NCBI GenBank assembly: GCA_019634215.1
Contig: JAHQVS010000214.1
Location: forward strand, 1 to 49,468
Reading direction: 5' to 3'
Length of the DNA: 49,468 nt
DNA from: Paracoccaceae bacterium
GTDB taxonomy: Bacteria > Pseudomonadota > Alphaproteobacteria > Rhodobacterales > Rhodobacteraceae
A program made the position numbers and the translations under genes. Under the pieces are notes generated by a model. That model did not search any database. It saw nothing but the letters and a program-made list of their open reading frames with translations, and had not been told where the DNA came from. Below, piece by piece: positions 7,391 through 15,716 of the stretch (the stretch's first letter is position 1; each line of letters opens with the position of its first letter).

Positions 7391-7822
7391 TTACAGGTCG
7401 ATGGGGTGCTCGTGGAACAAATGCGCTGCGATGGTCCGATGGTGTGGGCGGTCTCGGTGCTCCCACAGATAGACGCCTTGCCAAGTGCCCAACATCAAGC
7501 GCCCGGCTTGCACCGGAATCGTCAAGTGCACGCCCGACAACACGGTCCGGATATGTGCCGGCATATCGTCCGGCCCCTCCATCGTGTGCGCATAATCAAT
7601 ATCTCGCGGGGCCAGCCGGTCGAAGGCGTGACCCAGATCGTCTAAGACCTCTGGGCTCACATTCTCTTGGATTGTTAGGCTGGCCGACGTGTGCTGACAC
7701 AGCAGCGTCAACAACCCGTCCCCGCTTGCGCTCTCGGCCACCCACGCCGCGATGGGGTCGGTGATTAGGGTGAGGCCGGGTCCCCCGGTTCTCACCTCAA
7801 ATTGGCCGATCCGTTGTTCCAC
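7391..7822 (-). CDS. YjbQ family protein (UPF0047)
   Basis: A 143-residue protein with the YjbQ/UPF0047 signatures: CQHTSASLTIQEN near residue 42, then the metal-binding His residues in DYAHTMEGPDDMPAHI, LTIPVQAGRL and LGTWQGVYLWEHRD. Members have weak thiamine-phosphate synthase activity in E. coli, but the physiological role is unsettled. It converges tail to tail with the metallophosphatase gene (5 bp apart) and lies just downstream of mlaC, with only 15 bp between, so it may be co-transcribed with mlaC. Confidence 0.92.
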   Translation of the reverse strand: MEQRIGQFEVRTGGPGLTLITDPIAAWVAESASGDGLLTLLCQHTSASLTIQENVSPEVLDDLGHAFDRLAPRDIDYAHTMEGPDDMPAHIRTVLSGVHLTIPVQAGRLMLGTWQGVYLWEHRDRPHHRTIAAHLFHEHPIDL

Positions 7823-7837
7823 TGAGGGCCGCCTGTG

Positions 7838-8440
7838 CTAGGCGCCTTCAAGCGTACTGATAAACGCGTCGAAATCGCCACCTTTGCTGTCGAGCAGGTT
7901 GGTGAGAATCTCCCGCTCTGTCGCCAGCAGCGACAGGCTGGCGGCCTTGATGTCGACGATCTTAAGCGCGCCACCAAAATCCTTCAACCGCCAGACTACC
8001 TCGAACGCGTCTCCCCCCTGCCGAGCGACCTGGGTTTCGACATACACGCCCTTTTGGGTTTCCGTGGTGCGGACATAGGAGAGTTGCTCGCCGGTGTAGT
8101 CACGGAAGCGAGCGACATAGTTTTTAGCCAGATAGTTGCGGAACGCGATGTCATACCGTTCTTGCTGGGCTGACGACATCGACCGCCAGGGAGCACCGAG
8201 CGCGGTGCGGGCGATCGCCGACATCTCGCTGGTCTCCTCCATCAGGCTAAGGAACTTACTCTCCTTCTGGGCGCGTGACGCGTCGGATTGGATCAGGGCG
8301 ACCAATCGCGCCGCCGTGTCCATCACCAACGTACGGGCGGGCTCATTGTCATTGGCCAATACCGGTGCGGTGGCGAGCGGGGCCGCAAGCGAAGCGGCGG
8401 CGAGAATGGCGACGAAACGGCGTCTGCTGAAGAGGATCAC
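7838..8440 (-). CDS. mlaC: MlaC/Ttg2D phospholipid-binding protein
   Basis: A 200-residue periplasmic protein of the MlaC family, which shuttles phospholipids between the outer-membrane MlaA complex and the inner-membrane MlaFEDB ABC transporter. I start it at GTG 8440, where GAGGAG lies 7 nt upstream and the product begins directly with a signal peptide (RRR, then VAILAAASLAAPLATAPVLA). A longer frame to 8539 would add an unlikely leader. Family features include the helical MSSAQQERYDIAFRNYL and FRDYTGEQLSYVR. Downstream of mlaA on the same strand with 289 nt between. The transporter subunits are not in the window. Confidence 0.9.
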   Translation of the reverse strand: MILFSRRRFVAILAAASLAAPLATAPVLANDNEPARTLVMDTAARLVALIQSDASRAQKESKFLSLMEETSEMSAIARTALGAPWRSMSSAQQERYDIAFRNYLAKNYVARFRDYTGEQLSYVRTTETQKGVYVETQVARQGGDAFEVVWRLKDFGGALKIVDIKAASLSLLATEREILTNLLDSKGGDFDAFISTLEGA

Positions 8441-8675
8441 GGTTAGACTCCTCGTTAATGAACAGGTCTCAGGTAATGCTCTAAATCGGTTTGGAATAGG
8501 CGCTATCGAGTCAGCTTTAGGTAAAAAGATGGAAAACATTGCGGCCTAGCCACCAAATCTCACATGGAAATTGGCTTGTTTGTGGCCTTAAGCACGTCGC
8601 TTACCTGGGTGACATCCAGCAACAAGCCAGTTGAGAACAAGCTTTGCGCCGCAGTATCGCTCTGCTTGTTGGGAA

Positions 8676-8711
8676 GCGGTTCCATCTAATTTATCAATAG
8701 GTTGGAACCGC
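8676..8711 (-). terminator. 9-bp inverted repeat between mlaA and mlaC
   Basis: GCGGTTCCA (8676-8684) and TGGAACCGC (8703-8711) form a perfect stem with an 18-nt loop, starting 19 nt past the mlaA stop codon. There is no T-run, so partial termination or mRNA processing between the two genes is possible. The rest of the gap (8441-8675) shows only scattered ACAAGC repeats and no gene. Confidence 0.4.
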
Positions 8712-8729
8712 CAAATACGTGATGAAACG

Positions 8730-9476
8730 TTATTGTGCAGGCTCGATGTCTAGATCACCTTCGCCATTAAGATCTGCTGGTGGCAGGCCTTGCAGCTGTC
8801 GCGCCCGTGCGCGGCGGCTTTGGAGATAAAAAGTGCGCGCGGTCAAATAACTGTCAGGGCTTTCATAAAGCGCATTGTCGATTGCGCTTCTGTTGGCTTG
8901 GCGCGTGTCCGCAATCCGCAATCCGGTTTCGGTGGCGCCAACGATTGGCCCGCCGACATATGTGGTCGGTGCGAACGCGATATCGACGACCCGGCCAACG
9001 GTGTCGCGTACAGTGGTGGGTCCGAGCAATGGAATCTCGTAGTAAATGCCCTCCGCCGCGCCATAGGTCGCGAGCGTGAGGCCGAAATCAGCGTCTTGTT
9101 TGTTCACGCCGACATCTGTCGCCGGATCAAGCAAGCCGCCTGCGCCGACCAAAGTGTTGATGCCGAAGCGCGCGAATGTCAGCGCCGCCGGCTCCCACCT
9201 GCCCGAGAGCAGATTGTTCGCGAAATCACGCGGCAGCTCCAGGTGGTTAAGGGCGTTCGCCACTAGAAACTGCACCAACTCCGGCGTCACGGTGTCGTAG
9301 GCGTCGCTGGCGGGGCGGATCGCGTAGCGGTCGACGCCCTTATTGAACTCGTGAATGTCGCGATTTAGGTTTTCGTAGGGGTCGTTTACGCCAGAGGTTG
9401 GCGTTGAGGCGCAACCAACCGCCAAAACTAAAAAAATCGCCGAGCCGAGCGCCTTAACTGCGTTCGAGATCTGCAT
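8730..9476 (-). CDS. mlaA: MlaA/VacJ outer-membrane lipoprotein
   Basis: A 248-residue MlaA-family protein. The start at ATG 9476 gives a lipoprotein signal with lipobox VGC (AIFLVLAVGCAST, Cys near residue 22). Family motifs follow: DPYENLNRDIHEFN, the membrane ring region FANNLLSGRWEPA, RFGINTLVGAGGLLDPA, DFGLTLATYGA, and YYEIPLLGPTTVRDTVG. MlaA removes mislaid phospholipid from the outer leaflet of the outer membrane and passes it to MlaC, encoded downstream. The longer in-frame start at 9545 would put 23 residues before the signal and is unlikely. Confidence 0.93.
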   Translation of the reverse strand: MQISNAVKALGSAIFLVLAVGCASTPTSGVNDPYENLNRDIHEFNKGVDRYAIRPASDAYDTVTPELVQFLVANALNHLELPRDFANNLLSGRWEPAALTFARFGINTLVGAGGLLDPATDVGVNKQDADFGLTLATYGAAEGIYYEIPLLGPTTVRDTVGRVVDIAFAPTTYVGGPIVGATETGLRIADTRQANRSAIDNALYESPDSYLTARTFYLQSRRARARQLQGLPPADLNGEGDLDIEPAQ

Positions 9477-9822
9477 CGACGGCCCTTTCAAAACAAATGC
9501 ACACATGGTTGCCGGGACCCTAGGAGGCCATATGCATGAAAGCAAACGGGGGTGAAGATCCGGTGATCAGGACCGCCCCGCTGAGGCGCCCATGACACGT
9601 ATCAAGGCGTAAACCTCATGCCTTCGTCGCATATTGCGCTCATTCCTTACAATTGCGACGGTCTGAAGGTTGCGTGATTAAAATTTAAACGCTTCCTTGT
9701 CTCAAATGTTTTAAGAGCAATGACTACTTAGAATGTCGTCGGACGCTTGACGAGCAATGGCTTGTGGCGTGGAGGGGCCGCGCGGACGCACCCATCCGAG
9801 CGGATAAGTTGTGGGGATCGTG
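9477..9822. other. Intergenic region between divergent mlaA and secretion operon
   Basis: This 346-bp stretch should hold the divergent promoters of mlaA and the type I secretion genes. It contains an AT-rich patch (ATTAAAATTTAAA near 9679) and several weak candidate hexamers. I see no convincing gene, palindrome or repeat. Confidence 0.5.
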
Positions 9823-11634
9823 ATGGAGATGGATAAACAGCAGCTGCGAGCTGGTCGCGCCGAGCTGCGAGAGGCGCTGCGATCCGCGAAATATTTGTTT
9901 GTGGCGGTGGCTATCTTCAGCTTTTTCGTCAACCTGCTGATGCTGACCGGTCCGCTGTTCATGCTTCAGGTGTATGACCGGGTGCTGTCTTCGCGGAGCC
10001 TGCCGACCTTGGTGACTCTGTTTCTGCTGGTCGCCGGCCTGTTTTTGGCGATGGGTTTGCTGGACTATATTCGCGCTCGGGTTCTGGCGCGCGCAGGCGC
10101 ACGTTTTCAGAGTTTGCTCGACACTCGGGTGTTCGTCGCCACCCTGCATCGCTCGATTTCTCCTGCCGACCGCGCGCGGCCCGCGATGGGCTTACGTGAT
10201 CTGGAGTCTATCCAGCGCGTGTTGTCCGGCCCGGCGCCATTCGCCTTTTTCGACGCCCCTTGGGTGCCGATTTATATCGGCGCGATATTCCTGTTCCATC
10301 CATGGCTAGGCTATCTCTCGGTCGCCGGCGCCTTGGTGTTGGTCGCCTTGACCATGCTCAACGAGATGGTGTCGCGGGAGCCGCAGAAAAAAGCCGTGGA
10401 AGCCCAAGCTTTGGCGGAGACGTTCGAGCAAAGCGCCCGGCGCGAAGCGGAGACGGTGCGCGGCCTCGGCATGCGTGACGCCGCCACCGCCAAGTGGCGC
10501 GAGCGCCGTGACGCCGCCTTGCATGCGCAGATGCTCGCCAGCGACCGAACCGGCGGTTTCGCGGCCGGCTCGAAAACGCTGCGCTTCTTCTTACAGTCGG
10601 CCATGCTCGCACTCGGCGCGGCGCTGGTGATATATGGCGAGGTCACACCGGGCGTGATGATCGCCGCCTCGATCCTGCTGGGCCGTGCGTTGGCGCCAAT
10701 CGAGCAGGCGATTGGCCAATGGTCTTCGCTGCAGCGGGCCGCTCAGGGCTGGCGTCAGTTGATTGAGCTGCTGGCGCGCACCCCGGCGCCGCCCCAGCGT
10801 CTGCCGCTGCCTAAGCCGCAAGGCCGGATGGTCGCCCGCAGCCTCAGCGCGGCTCCTCCAGGCGAGCGCACACCGATACTGCGCAATCTCTCCTTCATGG
10901 TCTCGCCTGGCGAGGCGCTGGGCGTCATCGGCCCGAGCGGCGCCGGCAAGTCGACACTGGCGCGGGTGGTGGCTGGGATCTGGCCCGCCATGGCGGGCGA
11001 GTTGAGGTTGGACGGCGCGACTCTCGACCAATGGGATTCTGACGCCCTGGGCAAATCCATCGGCTATTTGCCGCAGGATGTTGCCCTGTTGGATGGCTCC
11101 GTCGCAGAGAATATCGCGCGTTTGAATCCGAACGCAGACCCGCGCGCGGTGATTGACGCGGCGCAGCGGGCCGGGGCGCATGAGATTGTTCTGGGCTTGC
11201 CGAAAGGGTATGATACGCCCATCGGTGTCGGAGGCGCTCAGGTGTCCGGCGGCCAGAGGCAGCGCGTCGCTCTCGCGCGGGCGCTCTTCGGTGATCCCGC
11301 CTTGGTTGTTCTGGATGAACCTAACGCAAACCTCGACTCCGAAGGCGAGCAGGCCTTGTTGAACGCGATCAAGGATCTGAAGGATCGGGGCCGTTCAATA
11401 ATTATTATTGCGCACCGTCCCAGCGCGATCGCGGCATGCGACAAGATTCTGATGTTGGATCAAGGGCAACAGCGCGCCTTTGGCCCGAAGGACGAAGTCT
11501 TGAAGCAAACAACTCGTAATTATCCGCAGTTGGTGCGTGGCAAGGAGCCCGGTCGTGAGAACGAGGCGGACGACCCGCGCTCTCTGTCGTTGAGTGGGAA
11601 TATTTCGGCTGGCGGCGATGGCGGCGCCAGCTAG
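9823..11634 (+). CDS. Type I secretion ABC transporter (PrtD-like permease/ATPase)
   Basis: A 603-residue inner-membrane exporter of the PrtD/AprD type. The N-terminal half is a six-helix membrane domain beginning FVAVAIFSFFVNLLMLTGPLFMLQVYDRV cut by loops. The C-terminal half is an ATPase with Walker A GPSGAGKST near residue 370, signature VSGGQRQR near 474, Walker B LVVLDEP and switch His in IIAHRPS. It would form the energy-coupling part of a channel with the adaptor encoded next and a TolC-type outer-membrane protein. It lacks the N-terminal C39-like domain of HlyB. ATG 9823 is preferred, though GTG 9811 in the same frame is possible. No substrate gene with RTX repeats is visible. Confidence 0.92.
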   Translation: MEMDKQQLRAGRAELREALRSAKYLFVAVAIFSFFVNLLMLTGPLFMLQVYDRVLSSRSLPTLVTLFLLVAGLFLAMGLLDYIRARVLARAGARFQSLLDTRVFVATLHRSISPADRARPAMGLRDLESIQRVLSGPAPFAFFDAPWVPIYIGAIFLFHPWLGYLSVAGALVLVALTMLNEMVSREPQKKAVEAQALAETFEQSARREAETVRGLGMRDAATAKWRERRDAALHAQMLASDRTGGFAAGSKTLRFFLQSAMLALGAALVIYGEVTPGVMIAASILLGRALAPIEQAIGQWSSLQRAAQGWRQLIELLARTPAPPQRLPLPKPQGRMVARSLSAAPPGERTPILRNLSFMVSPGEALGVIGPSGAGKSTLARVVAGIWPAMAGELRLDGATLDQWDSDALGKSIGYLPQDVALLDGSVAENIARLNPNADPRAVIDAAQRAGAHEIVLGLPKGYDTPIGVGGAQVSGGQRQRVALARALFGDPALVVLDEPNANLDSEGEQALLNAIKDLKDRGRSIIIIAHRPSAIAACDKILMLDQGQQRAFGPKDEVLKQTTRNYPQLVRGKEPGRENEADDPRSLSLSGNISAGGDGGAS

Positions 11635-11669
11635 TGATGACTCCAAATTTATAAGAAACGGAGGGCGTG

Positions 11670-13046
11670 ATGTCTCTTCAACTTGGTAAGCAGGGCGCTC
11701 AGCAGGCGCCGTCCGCGCAGCTTGGCGGGGGCGGCGGCCCGAAGAAAAAGTCTTGGACGGCGCGGCGCTATCTTTATCCTGGACTGGCCATCACCCTAGG
11801 ATTGTTTCTGGGGGTCGGCGTCTGGTCAGCCTACGCTCAGATCGCTGGAGCGGTGATCGCCAGCGCCGAGTTGAGGGTACAGAACAAACGGCAGACCGTG
11901 AAGCATCTGGAAGGCGGCGTGGTCAAAGAGATCATGGTGCGCGACGGCGAGTTTGTCACCGCCGGCGACATCCTGATGCGCCTTGACAGCACCTCGGTCG
12001 CCTCCAATCTGGAAATCGTCGAATCACAGCTGGACGAGCTGATGGCGCGCCGTGTGCGCCTGGAGGCCGAGAGTCTGGAGACGGGCTCGATGGAGCCGGG
12101 CGAAGATGTGCAAGAGCGCGCCGCGCGTCGCCCGCAGGCGGACCGAATGCTTCAGGGCCAGATGTCGCTGTTCGACGCACGACGCCAGACCTTGAAGCAG
12201 CAGCTCCAACAGTTAGAGGGGCGGATTGGTCAGACTAAGGATGAGATTATCGGCGGTGAAGTGCAGATTTCGGCCTTGGATCGCCAGTTGGAGCTGATCC
12301 GGGAGGAACTGACATTAAACCGCTCATTGTTGAAGCGCGGTCTGATTGAGAAATCTCGCGTCACGGCTTTGGATCGCGAGGAAGCGCGTTTAGATGGTCA
12401 GCGGGGCGCTCTAGTCAGCCAGATTGCTCAGTCAAGGGGGCGGATTTCAGAGGTGGAAATCCGAATGCTTGAGCTGCGCTCGACACGGCGCGAGGAGGCT
12501 ATCACCCAGCTCCGGGACATGACGGCTCAGATCGCGGAACTCAGTGAGCGTCGCACCTCCCTAGCTGAATCTTTGTCTCGTATGGAAATTCGCGCTCCGG
12601 ACAATGGCATCGTGCTCGACATGACGGTCAACACCGTGGGTGGTGTGGTCTCTCCAGCCGAGCCGTTGCTCTATCTGGTGCCGACCGAGGCGCCGCTGGT
12701 GGTTGAAGCCAGAATTGAGACCTTCGCGCGCGACGAGGTCTACTCTGATCAACCCGCGACGGTGCTCTTCCCAGGCTTCAACCAACGCACCACGCCGGAA
12801 CTCATCGGCAAGGTGGGCAAGGTCGGCGCTGATAGGCTGGAGGATCAGCGTACAGGCATGCCGTATTACGTCGTTGAGATTGACGTTCCGGAAGCGGAAT
12901 GGAAACGATTGCGCGAAGCTATCGGCACGGAGTTGGCGCCGGGCATGCCGGCAGAGGCGCACATCCAAACCGGAGAGCGGTCGGCGGCGAGCTATTTCCT
13001 TAAGCCACTGATGGACAACTTCCGCCGGGCTTGGATCGAAGCCTAA
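11670..13046 (+). CDS. HlyD family type I secretion periplasmic adaptor
   Basis: A 458-residue membrane-fusion protein of the HlyD/PrtE family. A cytoplasmic tail of about 30 residues is followed by one membrane span (LYPGLAITLGLFLGVGVWSAY). A lipoyl half-motif comes next (KHLEGGVVKEIMVRDGEFV), then a long coiled-coil hairpin of about 190 residues, the second half-motif (EIRAPDNGIVLDMTV) and beta-barrel segments. It links the ABC exporter to an outer-membrane TolC-type channel. It lies 35 bp after the exporter gene with GGAGGG ahead of GTG-ATG; the ATG at 11670 is preferred. No tolC homolog lies nearby. Confidence 0.92.
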   Translation: MSLQLGKQGAQQAPSAQLGGGGGPKKKSWTARRYLYPGLAITLGLFLGVGVWSAYAQIAGAVIASAELRVQNKRQTVKHLEGGVVKEIMVRDGEFVTAGDILMRLDSTSVASNLEIVESQLDELMARRVRLEAESLETGSMEPGEDVQERAARRPQADRMLQGQMSLFDARRQTLKQQLQQLEGRIGQTKDEIIGGEVQISALDRQLELIREELTLNRSLLKRGLIEKSRVTALDREEARLDGQRGALVSQIAQSRGRISEVEIRMLELRSTRREEAITQLRDMTAQIAELSERRTSLAESLSRMEIRAPDNGIVLDMTVNTVGGVVSPAEPLLYLVPTEAPLVVEARIETFARDEVYSDQPATVLFPGFNQRTTPELIGKVGKVGADRLEDQRTGMPYYVVEIDVPEAEWKRLREAIGTELAPGMPAEAHIQTGERSAASYFLKPLMDNFRRAWIEA

Positions 13047-13071
13047 ACCGAGACGGCGATAAGGCGTTCTT

Positions 13072-13102
13072 GAGCGATCAGCTGTAGCCAAGTTGATCGC
13101 TC
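13072..13102 (+). terminator. Hairpin after the secretion operon
   Basis: GAGCGATCA (13072-13080) and TGATCGCTC (13094-13102) form a perfect 9-bp stem with a 13-nt loop, 25 nt past the adaptor stop codon. The T-run is weak. The following 230 nt contain a small TCCTG-TCAT-CAGGA hairpin near 13240 and no gene. Confidence 0.55.
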
Positions 13103-13332
13103 CTATTCATGGCGGATGTACAGTCGTTTGGGACTATTCTCGTTACTGCTGCACCGAAGGCGGACACCCTTTTATTGAATTGGGCGTTTCACTGCCCTGT
13201 GTGAGCTTTTTCATTGATGTTTCGTAATTTTTAGCGGCGTCCTGTCATCAGGACCTGTGTTTAGACCGGGGTATCTCAATTCAGGGATTATCTCGCCGCC
13301 GAGCAGGCGAGCGATGTGGCAAGGTGAGACGC

Positions 13333-15702
13333 ATGACAGGCATGGTTTTCTGCGCGTCGTCGCCAATTTCATCCCCAAACAAGAGCGCTGAGGCGCCTCA
13401 TTGGGACCACGTGCGCCTGCTGACGCTTGCTCTCGCCGCCCTCCTTTTCACCCTTCTCGCCACGCCTACTGCTTGGGCGCAGTTTGTGCCTGGGGCATCT
13501 TCCGCAGAGGCGCAGGCCACTGAGGTTGCGCCAGCGGCTTTGCCCGAGGACTTGAAGCCTGAGGATGTCGACGCCCTGTTGGCGCGTTTGACCGATGCGG
13601 ACATCCGGGCGTTGCTGCGCGACGAGTTGGCCCGCCGGGCTGAGGCGCAGGCGGAGGAGGCGGCGACGGAAGAGCCGCTCTCGCTGCGGGACCGCGTCGG
13701 TGAGACGCTTGAACTCATCAGCAGCCGGGTGAAGCGCTGGATCAAGGCGATCGCCAACATTGGCGACCGAGAGGAACAGGTGGCGGCGCGATTGGCCATG
13801 GGCAGCGGCGGCCCGGAGGGGGTGTTGTTGTCCGCTGTTGCGCTGCTTTTGGCCGCAGCGCTGGCTGCGGCGGTGTCACACCGACTCACGGACGCTTGGC
13901 GACGATGGTTGCTGGACACCGACGGCCGCAGTTATTGGGACCGGGTCTTGCGGGCTGTGGCGATGACGTTTGTGGAGCTTATTCCTGTTATCGCCTTCAG
14001 CATCGCAATTTGGCTGGTGACGCCGTTGCTCGGCGGATTGTTGGGGCCGCTGCACGGCGGCGGGGTCAGTTATGTTTGGATCTTCCAGACAGGCGTCGCT
14101 TACGGCTGGATGATGATCATTCTCTCGCGGCGTGTGAATGCGCCCGGCGCCCCGCAACTGCGCCTAGCGGATGCGCGCGATGAAGACATCGCCGACATAC
14201 ATCAAATGTCTTGTTACGGCACGCTGGTGGGCGTCGGCGGTTGGTTGATCGCGGGGCTGTTTCCCGCCCTTGGTTACGGCTTCGCCCCGGCGATGTTGTT
14301 GGTGGCGCTGGCGGGCACTTTGCTGGTGGCGATTGTGCTAATCGGCTTGCTGCGCAACCTCCGCGCCATGCGCGAAGGTTTGGCGAGTTTTCATACCGGC
14401 AGAGAGCAGGTGGAGGAACCTTCCACTCTTGGGGCGATGTTCACCAACGCCGCACCCTGGGCGATGGTGGGGTATTTAACACTGGCCTATCTCTATTGGC
14501 TGGAACGCTGGGTCGAGACCGGACAGCTCTACATCATTGGCCCGTTGGGCACCTTGCTGGTGTGGCTATTGGCGCCGGTCGCCGTCCGACTTGGTGATGA
14601 GACTATCGCCGAAGCGATGTCGGCGCGATCTGAAACCGCGCAACGCTTCCGTCCAGTATTGGCCGGCGCATGGCGTGTGCTGTTGTTGTTCGCCTCAGCA
14701 ATATTCATCGCCCGTCTCTGGGGCGTGCCGTTGCATGAGTTTGTGAAGGGCGAGGACGCCCCGGCGTGGATTGGCGCCGCCTTCGACATCGCGATCACGC
14801 TGCTGATTGGCCAGTTGATTTGGCGCTTGATTCAGGCGGCGCTGTACCAGGAAAAACATGTGGCCGGTGGGGAGGATATCGAGGAACTGACCGAGGAGGC
14901 CGCCACCGCAAACCGGTTGAAGACCTTGCTGCCGCTGTTGCGCAATCTGATGCTGATGGTGCTGTCCGTGGTGGTGGTGATGATCGTGCTATCCTCGCTG
15001 GGGGTCGACATCGGGCCGTTGCTTGCCTCCGCCGGGATCATCGGCATCGCCATCGGCTTTGGCGCCCAGACTCTGGTGCGGGACATTTTCTCCGGGATGT
15101 TCTTCCTGATCGACGACGCGTTTCGTGTGGGCGAATATATTGAATTGGAAGGGGATTTACGCGGTGAGGTTGAGGCGATCTCGATCCGCTCGCTGCAGCT
15201 TCGCCACCATCGCGGCGCGATCCTCACCATCCCCTTCGGAGAGTTGAAGAACGTCACCAACCACAGCCGAGATTGGGTCATCTACAAGATGAGTTTTCGC
15301 CTGGAGCCTGAAACTGACCCGGCGATGATCAAGAAAGTCGTCAAACGCATCGGCACGGAGCTGATGGAGGACCCGGAACATGGGCACAAGTTCTTTGAGC
15401 CGTTGAAAAGCCAGGGCGTGTTTATGATCGATGAGGACAGCGCCCTGGTGATCCGGGTGAAGTTCAAGGCCAAGCCGCGCACCCAGTTTATCCTGCGCCG
15501 GGAGGTGTATCACCGCCTGCGCGCCGCCTTCGCCGAGAATGACATCCGCTTCGCCCGGCGTAAGGTCGAGGTGGTTTCCCCTGGGGTGGAGGAGCCGGAC
15601 GGCGCGGCGGCGGTTGGTCTCGCCGCTCTCGGTGCGTCTGCAGCGCTGGCGACGGAGGAGAACACGCCGTCAACACTGGCTGGTGCGGGTGACGCTCAGT
15701 AG
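13333..15702 (+). CDS. MscS-type mechanosensitive ion channel, large form
   Basis: A 789-residue channel protein. It has a signal peptide (LALAALLFTLLATPTAWAQ), a periplasmic helical region, about ten membrane spans, and a C-terminal MscS core. The pore-lining TM3 is seen as LLASAGIIGIAIGFGAQTLVRDIFSGMFFLIDD, broken here by the usual kink, followed by the beta domain (VGEYIELEGDLRGEVEAISIRS and IPFGELKNVTNHSRDW). Such channels open under membrane tension to release solutes in osmotic downshock. The start at ATG 13333 has GGTGAG upstream; GTG 13324 and ATG 13342 are alternatives. Transcribed alone, convergent with the antiporter gene downstream. Confidence 0.88.
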   Translation: MTGMVFCASSPISSPNKSAEAPHWDHVRLLTLALAALLFTLLATPTAWAQFVPGASSAEAQATEVAPAALPEDLKPEDVDALLARLTDADIRALLRDELARRAEAQAEEAATEEPLSLRDRVGETLELISSRVKRWIKAIANIGDREEQVAARLAMGSGGPEGVLLSAVALLLAAALAAAVSHRLTDAWRRWLLDTDGRSYWDRVLRAVAMTFVELIPVIAFSIAIWLVTPLLGGLLGPLHGGGVSYVWIFQTGVAYGWMMIILSRRVNAPGAPQLRLADARDEDIADIHQMSCYGTLVGVGGWLIAGLFPALGYGFAPAMLLVALAGTLLVAIVLIGLLRNLRAMREGLASFHTGREQVEEPSTLGAMFTNAAPWAMVGYLTLAYLYWLERWVETGQLYIIGPLGTLLVWLLAPVAVRLGDETIAEAMSARSETAQRFRPVLAGAWRVLLLFASAIFIARLWGVPLHEFVKGEDAPAWIGAAFDIAITLLIGQLIWRLIQAALYQEKHVAGGEDIEELTEEAATANRLKTLLPLLRNLMLMVLSVVVVMIVLSSLGVDIGPLLASAGIIGIAIGFGAQTLVRDIFSGMFFLIDDAFRVGEYIELEGDLRGEVEAISIRSLQLRHHRGAILTIPFGELKNVTNHSRDWVIYKMSFRLEPETDPAMIKKVVKRIGTELMEDPEHGHKFFEPLKSQGVFMIDEDSALVIRVKFKAKPRTQFILRREVYHRLRAAFAENDIRFARRKVEVVSPGVEEPDGAAAVGLAALGASAALATEENTPSTLAGAGDAQ

Positions 15703-15716
15703 CCAAGGATCTTTGA

